NCBI GenBank assembly: GCA_001898405.1
Contig: MKTW01000018.1
Location: forward strand, 62,001-126,000
DNA length: 64,000 nucleotides
Source: Sphingobacteriales bacterium 44-61
GTDB taxonomy: Bacteria; Bacteroidota; Bacteroidia; Chitinophagales; Chitinophagaceae
Direction of reading: 5' to 3'
Position 1 is the stretch's first letter, and every line of letters begins with the position of its first letter. Shown here piece after piece: positions 27,426-35,599 of the stretch. Made by a program: the position numbers and the translations under genes. The notes beneath the pieces were generated by a model. The model did not search any database, was not told where the DNA came from, and was given only the letters and a program-made list of their open reading frames with translations.

Positions 27426-28526
27426 TTAATCAGTAATATCCACTTCATTATTATTGATTTTATAATTGAATGGGGCTATGTATCTCAGCGCCTGTAAAGC
27501 TTCATCGATCGTTTCCCTGTCAAATGAACCGCTCAGCCTGTAATTCGCTATTTTTTCATTCTTGAAATTAATTTTGATATTAAACCAGCGTTCCATTTTT
27601 ACGGCCACTTCGCGAAACGAATCACCTTCAAACAATAAGCGGTTATACACCCAGGAGGTTTCTGTCAGGGAGGAATCCGCTACATTGGGAGGTAATGCCG
27701 TAATAGCGATGGCCATTGTTTTATTATGGGAAGTATCTCTTCTTATTTCTTTTTGATTACCTGCCGGTAATTCATTTATTTCTTCGGCCAGTTTATTGAA
27801 TACCAGTTTTTCCTTTGGCCGCAGAATGATCTTGGGCGCCTGGGGTTTATTCTTATTGATCACTTCGATCATCCCCCGGATAAGCGTGGTCTCAATAGTT
27901 TTTTCCTGGGGATAGGATTTTACATTGAAGCTGGTACCCAGCACTTTTATATCAATAGCCGAGGTATGCACTATGAAAGGGCGCTTGGAATCTTTCACCA
28001 CATCAAAGTAAGCTTCCCCTTCCAGGCTCACTTCACGGGTAGTGCCAATAAAGTTTTCTGCGTATTCAAGCTTACTGTCCGAGTTAAGCCATACCTGCGT
28101 ACCATCCGGGAGCACCATTTTGGAACGGATGCCTTTGCCGGCTACCACTTCATTTCTCTTGACATCAGCTGCAAGCACCCGGCCTGCCTTTTTCGGCATA
28201 AACATCCAGGCCCCCCCAGCTATGGCAGCCAGCAGGGTCGCAGCCACGGCCAATTTGCCGATCCTGCGAAGCAGTCCAGGCCTGGGAGCAGGCTCTTCCT
28301 CCGGGTCAGCAGCCATTTCCAGAATATGCGCAAAATGCTGATCAGGAGCATGATCAAGGGAAACATGCTGATCAGGACGATGATGCCAATATGTAAGAAG
28401 GATTTCGGTAAAATACTGATCGCCAGGATTGGATTGCAACCAGTGCTGCAGCTCCTCTATTTCGGTAGCAGTCGCTTCGCCGGAGAGTTTCCGGGACAAC
28501 AATTCAGTTAGCCGGTCATTATTCAT
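27426..28526 (-). CDS. FecR-family anti-sigma factor
   Basis: 366 residues from ATG 28526 (MNNDRLTELLSRKLSGEATA). Residues 1-85 form the cytoplasmic sigma-binding part, one membrane span lies at about 90-112 (IGKLAVAATLLAAIAGGAWMF), and the periplasmic FecR domain follows (VVAGKGIRSKMVLPDGTQVW, then GEAYFDVVKDSKRPFIVHT, TSFNVKSYPQEKTIETTLI). The C-terminal part (FREVAVKMERWFNIKINF) is DUF4974, the STN-like region that contacts SusC. It should hold the neighbouring ECF sigma factor inactive until SusC signals. It lies between sigma and susC, all on the minus strand. Confidence 0.94.
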   Translation of the reverse strand: MNNDRLTELLSRKLSGEATATEIEELQHWLQSNPGDQYFTEILLTYWHHRPDQHVSLDHAPDQHFAHILEMAADPEEEPAPRPGLLRRIGKLAVAATLLAAIAGGAWMFMPKKAGRVLAADVKRNEVVAGKGIRSKMVLPDGTQVWLNSDSKLEYAENFIGTTREVSLEGEAYFDVVKDSKRPFIVHTSAIDIKVLGTSFNVKSYPQEKTIETTLIRGMIEVINKNKPQAPKIILRPKEKLVFNKLAEEINELPAGNQKEIRRDTSHNKTMAIAITALPPNVADSSLTETSWVYNRLLFEGDSFREVAVKMERWFNIKINFKNEKIANYRLSGSFDRETIDEALQALRYIAPFNYKINNNEVDITD

Positions 28527-28630
28527 ATAGCAATCCTTGCTAGTATAGACAGGCATTCACAGAAATGACCCTAAAAGAAAATAAGATTTTTTTAACATTA
28601 CTGAATCTACAGGGTGTACCTCCAAAAAGT

Positions 28631-28699
28631 CTCCCTTCCCGTCCTTCCCGCCTTACTGGTAAAAAACTTACCGGTAAGGCGGGAAGGACGGGAAGGGAG
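28631..28699. repeat. TTACCGGTAA inverted-repeat element, copy 1
   Basis: Left arm CTCCCTTCCCGTCCTTCCC.. from 28631, right arm ..GGGAAGGACGGGAAGGGAG to 28699; about 32 pairs with one T/G wobble (ACTGGT facing ACCGGT) and a short A-rich loop. It lies between the ECF sigma stop and the FecR start, inside the presumed operon. Other copies are at 41832 and 47918. Confidence 0.85.
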
Positions 28700-28748
28700 T
28701 ATTTAGACAGAATCTATCTTATTTAATCAGAAAATTTTGTGGCAAATG

Positions 28749-29348
28749 TTAGCTTTTTCTTGTGATGAGGCGGGGAAGGAAGTCGAAGTGCCCCTTTACT
28801 TTCTCGCTGATCTTTTTTACAGCGATCACCATTTGGGCGTCAACGGTGTTAACGGAAATATGAAGGATGTCGGCCACTTCCTGGTATTTCAACCCATCTT
28901 CCCTTACCAGTTTGAAGATCATTTTGCAGCGAGGCGGCAATTCTTCTACAGCAGCCCGGATGCTTTTGAAGATCTCGGACGTGATCATTTGCTGATCAGG
29001 GCATTCCTCGTCCTGCAGCTGGATATTGATAAAATCAAAAGAATCCGTGATCTGTTCATTGGCCTTGCGGGAGAGAAAATTGAGAGAAGCGTTTTTGGTG
29101 GCCGTATATAGATAAGTGGTCAGATGCTGTATTTCAGTGATCGATTCCCGTTGTTTCCAGATTTTCACAAAAACCTCGTCAACAATTTCAGTAGCTCCCT
29201 CCTTGTTTTTGAGAATGGAATATGCAAAACGCGTGAGTTTTTCGGCATAGTGGTCAAACAATTGCCGGAACGCACGTTGGTCACCAACGGCTATTTGCTG
29301 TTGCAGTGAGTGCAATAATTGATCAGTCAAAACAATTGGGTTGTTCAT
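28749..29348 (-). CDS. ECF RNA polymerase sigma factor
   Basis: 199 residues. Region 2 is FRQLFDHYAEKLTRFAYSIL with DEVFVKIWKQRESI, and region 4 is LPPRCKMIFKLVREDGLKYQ with EVADILHISVNTVDAQM (helix-turn-helix near 150-175). It belongs to the Bacteroidota FecI-like / sigma-70 family 1 group usually paired with FecR and SusC. It is probably the specific activator of this glycan locus and is the first gene of the minus-strand series. The 132 bases upstream hold AT-rich sequence but no exact TAnnTTTG box. Confidence 0.94.
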   Translation of the reverse strand: MNNPIVLTDQLLHSLQQQIAVGDQRAFRQLFDHYAEKLTRFAYSILKNKEGATEIVDEVFVKIWKQRESITEIQHLTTYLYTATKNASLNFLSRKANEQITDSFDFINIQLQDEECPDQQMITSEIFKSIRAAVEELPPRCKMIFKLVREDGLKYQEVADILHISVNTVDAQMVIAVKKISEKVKGHFDFLPRLITRKS

Positions 29349-29480
29349 GCAGGCAATCGTTATCTAAAATTAGAACAACTTTACAATTTGAGACAAATTT
29401 TGTTTTCGAGAAGCTGCTCACCGATGGAAGAAACATGATCGTGCTACATTCAATATGATGAGAATGAAAATTTTCATCAC

Positions 29481-31631
29481 CTATTTGAGGTAGCGTGATA
29501 ATTGTCCATACGGCTTTTTAAATTTGTAATGCCCTGTGTCTGCATATTTCTCAATCAACTTTCTTGCCGGTTCTGATAAATACCATCCCAAAGGGATCCT
29601 GTCGCCTTCAAATCTGGTTAATTTGAAGTTGATGCTGTTGAGATCAGGGTCAAGTTTTACCGACATAGCCCGGGCACCATTGATCCAACGGAATAATGTA
29701 TTGATCCCACCCTGTAATGGCGCAGCTTCATAACCCGCACCCATCGGTGTTTTATGAATGCTGGTATCCGATCCGTAAGAAAGTGAAATGATCACCGGTA
29801 CTATCTTCTTCGATCTTGTATCCATCCGGCGGAGCACTGATTTCATCATCATCACTGTTTGCTGTGCTGTTTGAACAGCCGTGTTCTCAAAATATCCTCC
29901 ATCTACCAGGTGTCCGAATTTTTCTTCTTTACCATTTACCCGTTGCATCATCAATCCCGGTGGTGTGATCGCAGGAAAGCGTGCCGAAGAGACCATGCCT
30001 TCTTTCATAGGCACCAGCATTTTGGTAGCGTCCAGCACATCCAATGCATCTTCATAATAATCTTTCGAAATTTTATAAGGTGCGAATATGGCTTTCTGCC
30101 CTTCCTCCACATATAAACTGTTAAACAGGATCACCGGCCTGCGGTATGGCTGCCCATCTTTCAACCATGGCGTAAGAATGGATTGATCAAGCAAAGTGGA
30201 ACGCTCTTCATTCACATACGTATGCCGGGCAAAAGCGAGGGAAAAACTTTTATTCAGAAATGCAGCCCGGTCGAACGACCGGATAGGCCAGGGAAGCAAG
30301 CGCTGCATAAGATCGGGAAACAGGAATCCATATGTAACTCCTGTCAGAAAATCTGAAGCCGTAATCGTATCAAGCGGTGCATAAAATTCCGGAGAGCTCA
30401 ATGCCGGAGCGCCCTGCTTTGATTTTTCAAAAATGTAATTATAAAAAAAACTGAGGCCTACAGTACCCCCTGAAGCACCTGTTACCGCAAACGTATTATT
30501 ATAGATTTCCGGGTGTGCGAGATGTATCTTTTTCAGTACCTGGCTGGTCCAGTAGCATGCACGGATGCCACCTCCCTCGGCTGCCACCAGGAAAACAGGG
30601 ATGACGGAATCTTTTTCAAACAGTAAATGGTTGTCCAGTTTATAGTTCAGCCACTCTTTAAAGTAAAGGCTGTCTGGCAACCGCTGGTCGATCTGGCTGT
30701 CGAGGCTGCTGTCTTTTAATTTGGCCAGTGCATGATTATTATTATGTGGAAGAAAAAATATAAGTGCCAGTACCAGCAGGAAAGTAAAAAAAGGAAATTT
30801 CAGCCAGTTGGAAATATACATAATGAATAAGCTGACCACTGTATAAAATATCAATCCGCATAATATAACAAGACCAGGCTTTCCATCAAGCGAGGGCACC
30901 GACTTTGCAGTAAGCCATGCATATAAAAATGCCCCGATAAATACTGCCGGGATCAGGAACCTGGTGGTGTTCGTTAAATGTTGCGCCCGCACCACGATCC
31001 GCACATCTGTTTTTTCCGGCAAAGCAAACCGTGCATCACCAGGCGTTGCAATACGCTTGCTTTTGGCAATAATATCAGTGCGGTAACACAGGTAGATAAT
31101 ATGGACAGCACCTATCAATAGTACTATCAGTATCTTGATCACACGGCCATCTGTAAAGCCATTCACGCCCCAGTAGGCCCAGGCAAAAATGAGATAAGGA
31201 GTGGCGGCCAGTACGCGGGGCATCACTTTGGCAAGCAGTTCTGTAGTGCGTTCATACTTGCTGTCGACCGTCACCACAATATGATCTTCTTTCAACATGC
31301 AATCTTTGCTGCAATCCGGGTTCTGCAAAGAATCCCTGAGGCCTGCCCGCTTCTGTACGATCCTTCCCAAAGTGGAAGTGGTAAGCGCAATGCGCGACAC
31401 ATACCAGATCACCCCGCTCCAAACTATCAGCAGTCCGGTAAAGCTGAGCACATACGGGTGAAAAAGGTCCAGCTTTCCGAAAGCGATCATCAGGTCCATC
31501 CCCTGGTCATTCACCCCAAAAGCAAATGCTCCTACCAGGATCAGGATCAGCAAAAAAGGGATTTTTCCAAGAATGAAGAAGCTGCCCCGGATCCAGAGAA
31601 GGGGCCGGAACTTGCGGAAGATATTTTTCAT
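29481..31631 (-). CDS. Membrane-anchored patatin-like phospholipase
   Basis: 716 residues, much longer than a bare patatin domain (about 300). The first 300 residues carry about seven hydrophobic segments ([79 protein letters not shown] among them). The patatin domain follows with oxyanion motif GGGIR (353-357), nucleophile elbow GASGG with Ser387, and catalytic Asp577 in DGGYFENT. It should hydrolyse acyl groups of membrane lipids. It is divergent from paaA, with 97 bases between them, and upstream of the sigma gene; nothing ties it clearly to either system. Confidence 0.87.
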   Translation of the reverse strand: MKNIFRKFRPLLWIRGSFFILGKIPFLLILILVGAFAFGVNDQGMDLMIAFGKLDLFHPYVLSFTGLLIVWSGVIWYVSRIALTTSTLGRIVQKRAGLRDSLQNPDCSKDCMLKEDHIVVTVDSKYERTTELLAKVMPRVLAATPYLIFAWAYWGVNGFTDGRVIKILIVLLIGAVHIIYLCYRTDIIAKSKRIATPGDARFALPEKTDVRIVVRAQHLTNTTRFLIPAVFIGAFLYAWLTAKSVPSLDGKPGLVILCGLIFYTVVSLFIMYISNWLKFPFFTFLLVLALIFFLPHNNNHALAKLKDSSLDSQIDQRLPDSLYFKEWLNYKLDNHLLFEKDSVIPVFLVAAEGGGIRACYWTSQVLKKIHLAHPEIYNNTFAVTGASGGTVGLSFFYNYIFEKSKQGAPALSSPEFYAPLDTITASDFLTGVTYGFLFPDLMQRLLPWPIRSFDRAAFLNKSFSLAFARHTYVNEERSTLLDQSILTPWLKDGQPYRRPVILFNSLYVEEGQKAIFAPYKISKDYYEDALDVLDATKMLVPMKEGMVSSARFPAITPPGLMMQRVNGKEEKFGHLVDGGYFENTAVQTAQQTVMMMKSVLRRMDTRSKKIVPVIISLSYGSDTSIHKTPMGAGYEAAPLQGGINTLFRWINGARAMSVKLDPDLNSINFKLTRFEGDRIPLGWYLSEPARKLIEKYADTGHYKFKKPYGQLSRYLK

Positions 31632-31715
31632 TGATCAAGGTTTACGATTGCAATCACCGAAAGTAATCAGATTTTTTGGGAGCGCTAAATGCTACATACA
31701 CCCGTTAGTTTTTAC

Positions 31716-31723
31716 TAAATTTG
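31716..31723 (+). promoter_or_regulatory. -7 promoter word TAAATTTG before paaA
   Basis: Matches TAnnTTTG and ends five bases before the paaA ATG (31729). Its presence suggests paaABCDGI now has its own promoter, separate from tetR-paaE. Confidence 0.55.
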
Positions 31724-31728
31724 TGTTT

Positions 31729-32682
31729 ATGTCAGTTTTAATCAACCAGGAAGAGCTGTTCCAGGACAGGGTGGACAACGAAATAAAGATCGAGCCGCGC
31801 GACTGGATGCCGGATGCCTACCGCAAAACGCTGGTAAGGCAGATCAGTCAGCATGCCCACAGTGAAATTGTCGGAATGTTGCCGGAAGGCAATTGGATCA
31901 GCCGGGCACCATCACTGAAGCGTAAAGCCATCCTGCTCGCAAAAGTGCAGGATGAAGCCGGTCATGGGCTTTACCTGTATTCTGCTGCGGAAACATTAGG
32001 CACTTCGCGGGAGCAGATGATCAATGATCTGCACAGCGGCAAGGCCAAATATTCTTCCATTTTCAATTATCCTACGCTCACCTGGGCTGATATCGGTGCA
32101 ATCGGCTGGCTGGTGGACGGTGCTGCCATCCTCAACCAGGTAATGCTTTGCCGTACATCGTATGGCCCCTATGCCCGCGCCATGGTAAGGATCTGTAAAG
32201 AAGAAAGCTTTCACCAGCGCCAGGGCTTTGATATTTTACTGACACTTTCAAGAGGAACACCCGCACAAAAAGAAATGTGCCAGGATGCCATCAACCGCTG
32301 GTGGTGGCCAAGCATGATGATGTTTGGGCCGCGCGATAGCGAAAGCACCAACAGCGACCAGAGCATGAAATGGAAGATCAAGCGCAAAAGCAATGATGAG
32401 CTGCGGCAGAACTTTGTTGACATGTGTGCCGAACAGGTAAAAGTGCTGGGAATGACCCTGCCCGATGCTGATCTGAAATGGAATGAAGCTGAAGGCAAAT
32501 ATGATTTTGGCGAAATTGATTGGGATGAATTCTGGAACGTCGTGAAAGGCAATGGCCCCTGCAATAAACAAAGGCTCGATGCAAGAAGAAAAGCCTGGGA
32601 AGAAGGAGAATGGGTAAGGGAAGCCGCCAGCGCGTTTGCCAAAAAACAACAGCAAAAACAAAAACAGGACAAAGCAGCCTGA
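31729..32682 (+). CDS. paaA: Phenylacetyl-CoA epoxidase catalytic subunit PaaA
   Basis: 317 residues from ATG 31729 ([20 protein letters not shown]); the open frame before it belongs to the divergent patatin region. Ferritin-like di-iron fold: iron-ligand motifs [19 protein letters not shown] and [16 protein letters not shown] provide the Glu and His ligands. It forms the 1,2-epoxide of phenylacetyl-CoA using O2 and electrons from PaaE, in complex with PaaC and PaaB. First gene of a plus-strand run paaA-B-C-D-G-I with short spacings. The last residues ([13 protein letters not shown]) are low-complexity. Confidence 0.96.
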   Translation: MSVLINQEELFQDRVDNEIKIEPRDWMPDAYRKTLVRQISQHAHSEIVGMLPEGNWISRAPSLKRKAILLAKVQDEAGHGLYLYSAAETLGTSREQMINDLHSGKAKYSSIFNYPTLTWADIGAIGWLVDGAAILNQVMLCRTSYGPYARAMVRICKEESFHQRQGFDILLTLSRGTPAQKEMCQDAINRWWWPSMMMFGPRDSESTNSDQSMKWKIKRKSNDELRQNFVDMCAEQVKVLGMTLPDADLKWNEAEGKYDFGEIDWDEFWNVVKGNGPCNKQRLDARRKAWEEGEWVREAASAFAKKQQQKQKQDKAA

Positions 32683-32698
32683 CCATAATTATAACGAT

Positions 32699-33061
32699 AT
32701 GTCTTTTCAGATACGAAAATTTTATTACGGCGATATACCGGAAGACAAGGCCGGCGGAGCCATCGTTTCCAAGCAAACCGCCAATGACTGGCCTCTCTGG
32801 GAAATATTCATCCGCAGCAAACAGGGACTGGACCATAAACATGTAGGTAGCCTTCATGCAGCCGACGCACAAATGGCTATTGAGAATGCCCGCGATGTGT
32901 ACACACGCCGCATGGAAGGTGTAAGCATCTGGGCAGTGGAATCAAAACATATCCATGCCAGCAACCCTGATGAAGCAACGAGCCTTTATGAGCCGGCGAA
33001 TGATAAAATATACCGGTACCCTACATTTTATGATCTGCCTGACGAAGTGGGCCACATGTAA
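32699..33061 (+). CDS. paaB: Phenylacetyl-CoA epoxidase subunit PaaB
   Basis: 120 residues from ATG 32699 (MSFQIRKFYYGDIPEDKAGG), 16 bases after paaA. The core WPLWEIFIRSKQGLDHKHVG followed by SLHAADAQMAIENARDVYTR is the family signature of PaaB, the small subunit that bridges PaaAC dimers. It has no cofactor. The frame is open upstream into paaA, but only this start gives the conserved N-terminus. Confidence 0.95.
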   Translation: MSFQIRKFYYGDIPEDKAGGAIVSKQTANDWPLWEIFIRSKQGLDHKHVGSLHAADAQMAIENARDVYTRRMEGVSIWAVESKHIHASNPDEATSLYEPANDKIYRYPTFYDLPDEVGHM

Positions 33062-33119
33062 ATGCGTTGGCAGTTGATCGAAGAGCACACGAACAACAGC
33101 CAACGAAACAACAAGCACT

Positions 33120-33881
33120 ATGTTCTTACTTAACTACACGTTATATCTTGCCGACAACGCTCTCCTCCTCGGTCACCGCAACAGCGAATGGTGCGGGCAT
33201 GGGCCTGTGTTGGAGCAGGACATTGCCATTACCAATATCTCCCTCGACCTGATCGGGCAGGCACGCAATTTTTATCAATATGCTGCTTTGCTGAAAAATG
33301 ACGGATCTACAGAAGATACTTTTGCCTATACCCGCGATATCCGTGAATTTAAAAACTGCCTGCTCACCGAATTGCCAAATGGTGACTGGGGACAAACTAT
33401 TTTGCGCCAGTTTTTATTCAGCAACTATCAATACCTGTTGTATGAACAACTACAGCATGGTCATGACCAGCAACTGGCTGCTATTGCCGCCAAAGCATTA
33501 AAAGAAGTGACTTATCATCTGCGCTGGAGCAGTGAATGGGTGATACGCCTCGGTGATGGAACAGAAGAAAGCCACCGGAGAATGGAACAGGCTATTGCAG
33601 AAATATGGAGCTATACAGGTGAATTGTTCATCCCTGCTTCTTATGAACTTGAAGCAAATGCCAATGGTATAGCACCTGACCTGAAAACACTGGAAGTATC
33701 CTGGCTGCAAAAAGTAAATGAAATATTCACGGCCGCTTCTTTATCCGCCTTCGCTAAAGCTACGGCGGATAAAGTATACATGCACAAAGGTGGTAAACAG
33801 GGAAACCATACCGAGTATATGGGATACATCCTGGCAGAGCTCCAGTTCATGCAAAGAGCTTATCCCGGTGCAGAATGGTAA
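33120..33881 (+). CDS. paaC: Phenylacetyl-CoA epoxidase structural subunit PaaC
   Basis: 253 residues. Ferritin-like fold without a functional metal site in the family; it scaffolds PaaA. Recognised by YLADNALLLGHRNSEWCGHG, ISLDLIGQARNFYQYAALL and KEVTYHLRWSSEWVIRLGDG. Residues 207-218 read SLSAFAKATADK and are encoded by a 34-base palindrome (33740-33773) that looks inserted in frame near the C-terminal helix; PaaC proteins do not need this segment. The frame is intact through it, so the subunit may still fold. Starts 58 bases after paaB and ends 3 bases before paaD. Confidence 0.94.
   Translation: MFLLNYTLYLADNALLLGHRNSEWCGHGPVLEQDIAITNISLDLIGQARNFYQYAALLKNDGSTEDTFAYTRDIREFKNCLLTELPNGDWGQTILRQFLFSNYQYLLYEQLQHGHDQQLAAIAAKALKEVTYHLRWSSEWVIRLGDGTEESHRRMEQAIAEIWSYTGELFIPASYELEANANGIAPDLKTLEVSWLQKVNEIFTAASLSAFAKATADKVYMHKGGKQGNHTEYMGYILAELQFMQRAYPGAEW
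33740..33773. repeat. Palindromic repeat inserted in frame inside paaC
   Basis: TTTATCCGCC (33740-33749) and GGCGGATAAA (33764-33773) are exact reverse complements around TTCGCTAAAGCTAC. The encoded peptide AFAKATADK resembles peptides produced when this kind of repeat lands in other Bacteroidota genes. Confidence 0.7.
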
Positions 33882-33884
33882 AAT

Positions 33885-34388
33885 ATGCTACACACAACCG
33901 ACATAGCGACCCAGCCAGTGTGGACCATACTGGAAAACGTGATGGACCCGGAAGTGCCTGTGTTGTCGGTACTTGACCTGGGAATTGTACGCCACGTATC
34001 CGTAAACGGCAATGAAGTGGAAGTGGTCATTACGCCTACTTATACAGGTTGCCCGGCAATGGATACCATTAAAGCATCTATACAAATGGAGTTGCTGGCA
34101 GCAGGATATTCTCCCGTTTCAGTGAAGCAGGTGCTTTCACCGGCATGGACCACGGACTGGATGAGCGAGGAGGGTAAGAGAAAACTGAAAGAATATGGTA
34201 TTGCGCCGCCCAATCCCAAACAGCAGGTTTGCCATCAGCATCTTTTTGTAGTTGACGAAGCTGTTCAATGCCCCCACTGCCAATCATGGCATACCCGCCG
34301 CATCAGCGAATTCGGCAGCACTGCCTGCAAAGCGCTTTATCAATGTAATGACTGCAAAGAACCTTTCGATTATTTTAAATGCCATTAA
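33885..34388 (+). CDS. paaD: PaaD, MIP18-type Fe-S maturation protein
   Basis: 167 residues. The N-terminal MIP18/DUF59 domain (VMDPEVPVLSVLDLGIVRHV, TPTYTGCPAMDTIK with the conserved Cys) is followed by a C-terminal zinc-ribbon with CPHC and CNDC pairs (about 128-158). In other bacteria PaaD is needed for an active epoxidase, probably in assembling the Fe-S cluster of PaaE. It starts three bases after the paaC stop and is followed ten bases later by paaG. Confidence 0.94.
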   Translation: MLHTTDIATQPVWTILENVMDPEVPVLSVLDLGIVRHVSVNGNEVEVVITPTYTGCPAMDTIKASIQMELLAAGYSPVSVKQVLSPAWTTDWMSEEGKRKLKEYGIAPPNPKQQVCHQHLFVVDEAVQCPHCQSWHTRRISEFGSTACKALYQCNDCKEPFDYFKCH

Positions 34389-34397
34389 CCCAACTGC

Positions 34398-35171
34398 ATG
34401 TCTTCAATCCTTTTTGAAATCAGTAATCATACAGCAACCATTACGCTCAACCGGCCTGATAAACTGAATTCCTTTAACAGGGAAATGGCTTTGCTGATGC
34501 AGGAAAAACTGGATGCCTGCCGCGACAGTAAGATCCGTTGTGTTTGCATAACCGGTGCAGGCAAAGCATTTTCCGCCGGACAGGACCTTGCTGAAGTAAC
34601 AGATCCCAATGGGCCAGGGATGCAACGTATTTTATCAGAGCATTACAATCCTGTTATTACCCGTATACGCCAACTGGAAAAACCTGTAGTGGCCGCTGTG
34701 AACGGTATTGCTGCCGGAGCAGGTGCTAATATTGCTTTGTGCTGTGATATTGTAGTAGCCGCAGCATCGGCTTCTTTTTTACAGGCCTTTAGCAAGATCG
34801 GGCTGATACCGGATAGCGGCGGCACTTATTTTCTGCCGCGCCTCATTGGCTGGCAAAAAGCTTCTGCCCTGATGATGATGGGAGAAAAACTTTCTGCTGC
34901 CGATGCAGAAAAGGCCGGGATGATCTATAAAGTATTTCCCGATGACTCTTTCGTTGAAAACACCACACAGATCACCGGCTATCTTGCTTCCATGCCCACT
35001 AAAGGATTGGCCTTTACAAAAGAAGTATTGAGCCATTCTTTCACCAATACACTGGAGCAGCAATTGACAACAGAAGACATGTATCAACAAAAGGCTGCGC
35101 AAACATCCGATTACAAAGAAGGAGTAAATGCCTTCCTGGAAAAAAGAAAAGCTGATTTCAAAGGAGAATAA
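34398..35171 (+). CDS. paaG: Ring-1,2-epoxyphenylacetyl-CoA isomerase PaaG
   Basis: 257 residues, enoyl-CoA hydratase/isomerase superfamily. CoA-binding and oxyanion segments are GAGKAFSAGQDLAEVTD and VNGIAAGAGANIALCCDIVV. SKIGLIPDSGGTYFLPRLIG carries the Asp used by PaaG-type isomerases instead of the Glu of true hydratases, which favours PaaG over PaaF. It converts the ring epoxide to the oxepin-CoA. The ring-opening enzyme (PaaZ or equivalent), PaaH, PaaJ and the ligase PaaK are not in the window. Confidence 0.9.
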   Translation: MSSILFEISNHTATITLNRPDKLNSFNREMALLMQEKLDACRDSKIRCVCITGAGKAFSAGQDLAEVTDPNGPGMQRILSEHYNPVITRIRQLEKPVVAAVNGIAAGAGANIALCCDIVVAAASASFLQAFSKIGLIPDSGGTYFLPRLIGWQKASALMMMGEKLSAADAEKAGMIYKVFPDDSFVENTTQITGYLASMPTKGLAFTKEVLSHSFTNTLEQQLTTEDMYQQKAAQTSDYKEGVNAFLEKRKADFKGE

Positions 35172-35173
35172 AA

Positions 35174-35599
35174 ATGGATACTAATTCAAAGCCTCTACCC
35201 GCACAGGTCGTTGACAAAATGATGAAAGATGATCTCTTCAGTCAATGGCTTGGTATAACTGTTATTGAAATAAGAGAAGGCTACAGCAAATTAAAAATGA
35301 CGGTACGCCCTGAAATGATCAATGGCTTTGGCATTGTTCATGGCGGAGTGGCCTTTTCATTAGGCGACAGCGCCTTTGCTTTTGCCTGCAATAACCGGAA
35401 TAATCTTTCTGTGGCGTTGGACACATCCATCAATTTCACCAGGCCTGTGCACGTAGGCGATGAGTTGACTGCTGAAGCAAAGGAAATACACAATGGAAAA
35501 TCTACCGGGCTTTACCATATCACCATCACCAACCAGCGCGATCATGTAGTAGCTGTGTTTAAAGGAACCTGTTTCCGTACAGGAAAGCCTTTGATTTAA
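35174..35599 (+). CDS. paaI: Phenylacetyl-CoA pathway thioesterase PaaI
   Basis: 141 residues, hotdog fold. The family motif HGGVAFSLGDSAFAFACN (about 56-73) contains the catalytic region, and LDTSINFTRPVHVGDELTAE is the second conserved strand. PaaI hydrolyses dead-end hydroxyphenylacetyl-CoA to free CoA. It starts two bases after paaG, so it is translated from the same mRNA. Its stop overlaps the stop of the convergent glycerate kinase gene (35596-35599). Confidence 0.93.
   Translation: MDTNSKPLPAQVVDKMMKDDLFSQWLGITVIEIREGYSKLKMTVRPEMINGFGIVHGGVAFSLGDSAFAFACNNRNNLSVALDTSINFTRPVHVGDELTAEAKEIHNGKSTGLYHITITNQRDHVVAVFKGTCFRTGKPLI

Noticed and set aside
27966-28511. A 181-codon plus-strand frame over fecR
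   Set aside because: fecR has all expected domains on the other strand; this frame has no signal, domain or promoter.
29464-29477. Palindrome ATGAAAATTTTCAT after the patatin gene
   Set aside because: Short, AT-only centre with no loop or U-tract; too weak to call a terminator.
31573-31728. Upstream extension of paaA into the patatin promoter region
   Set aside because: PaaA homology begins at MSVLINQ, and a TAAATTTG box sits immediately before that ATG.
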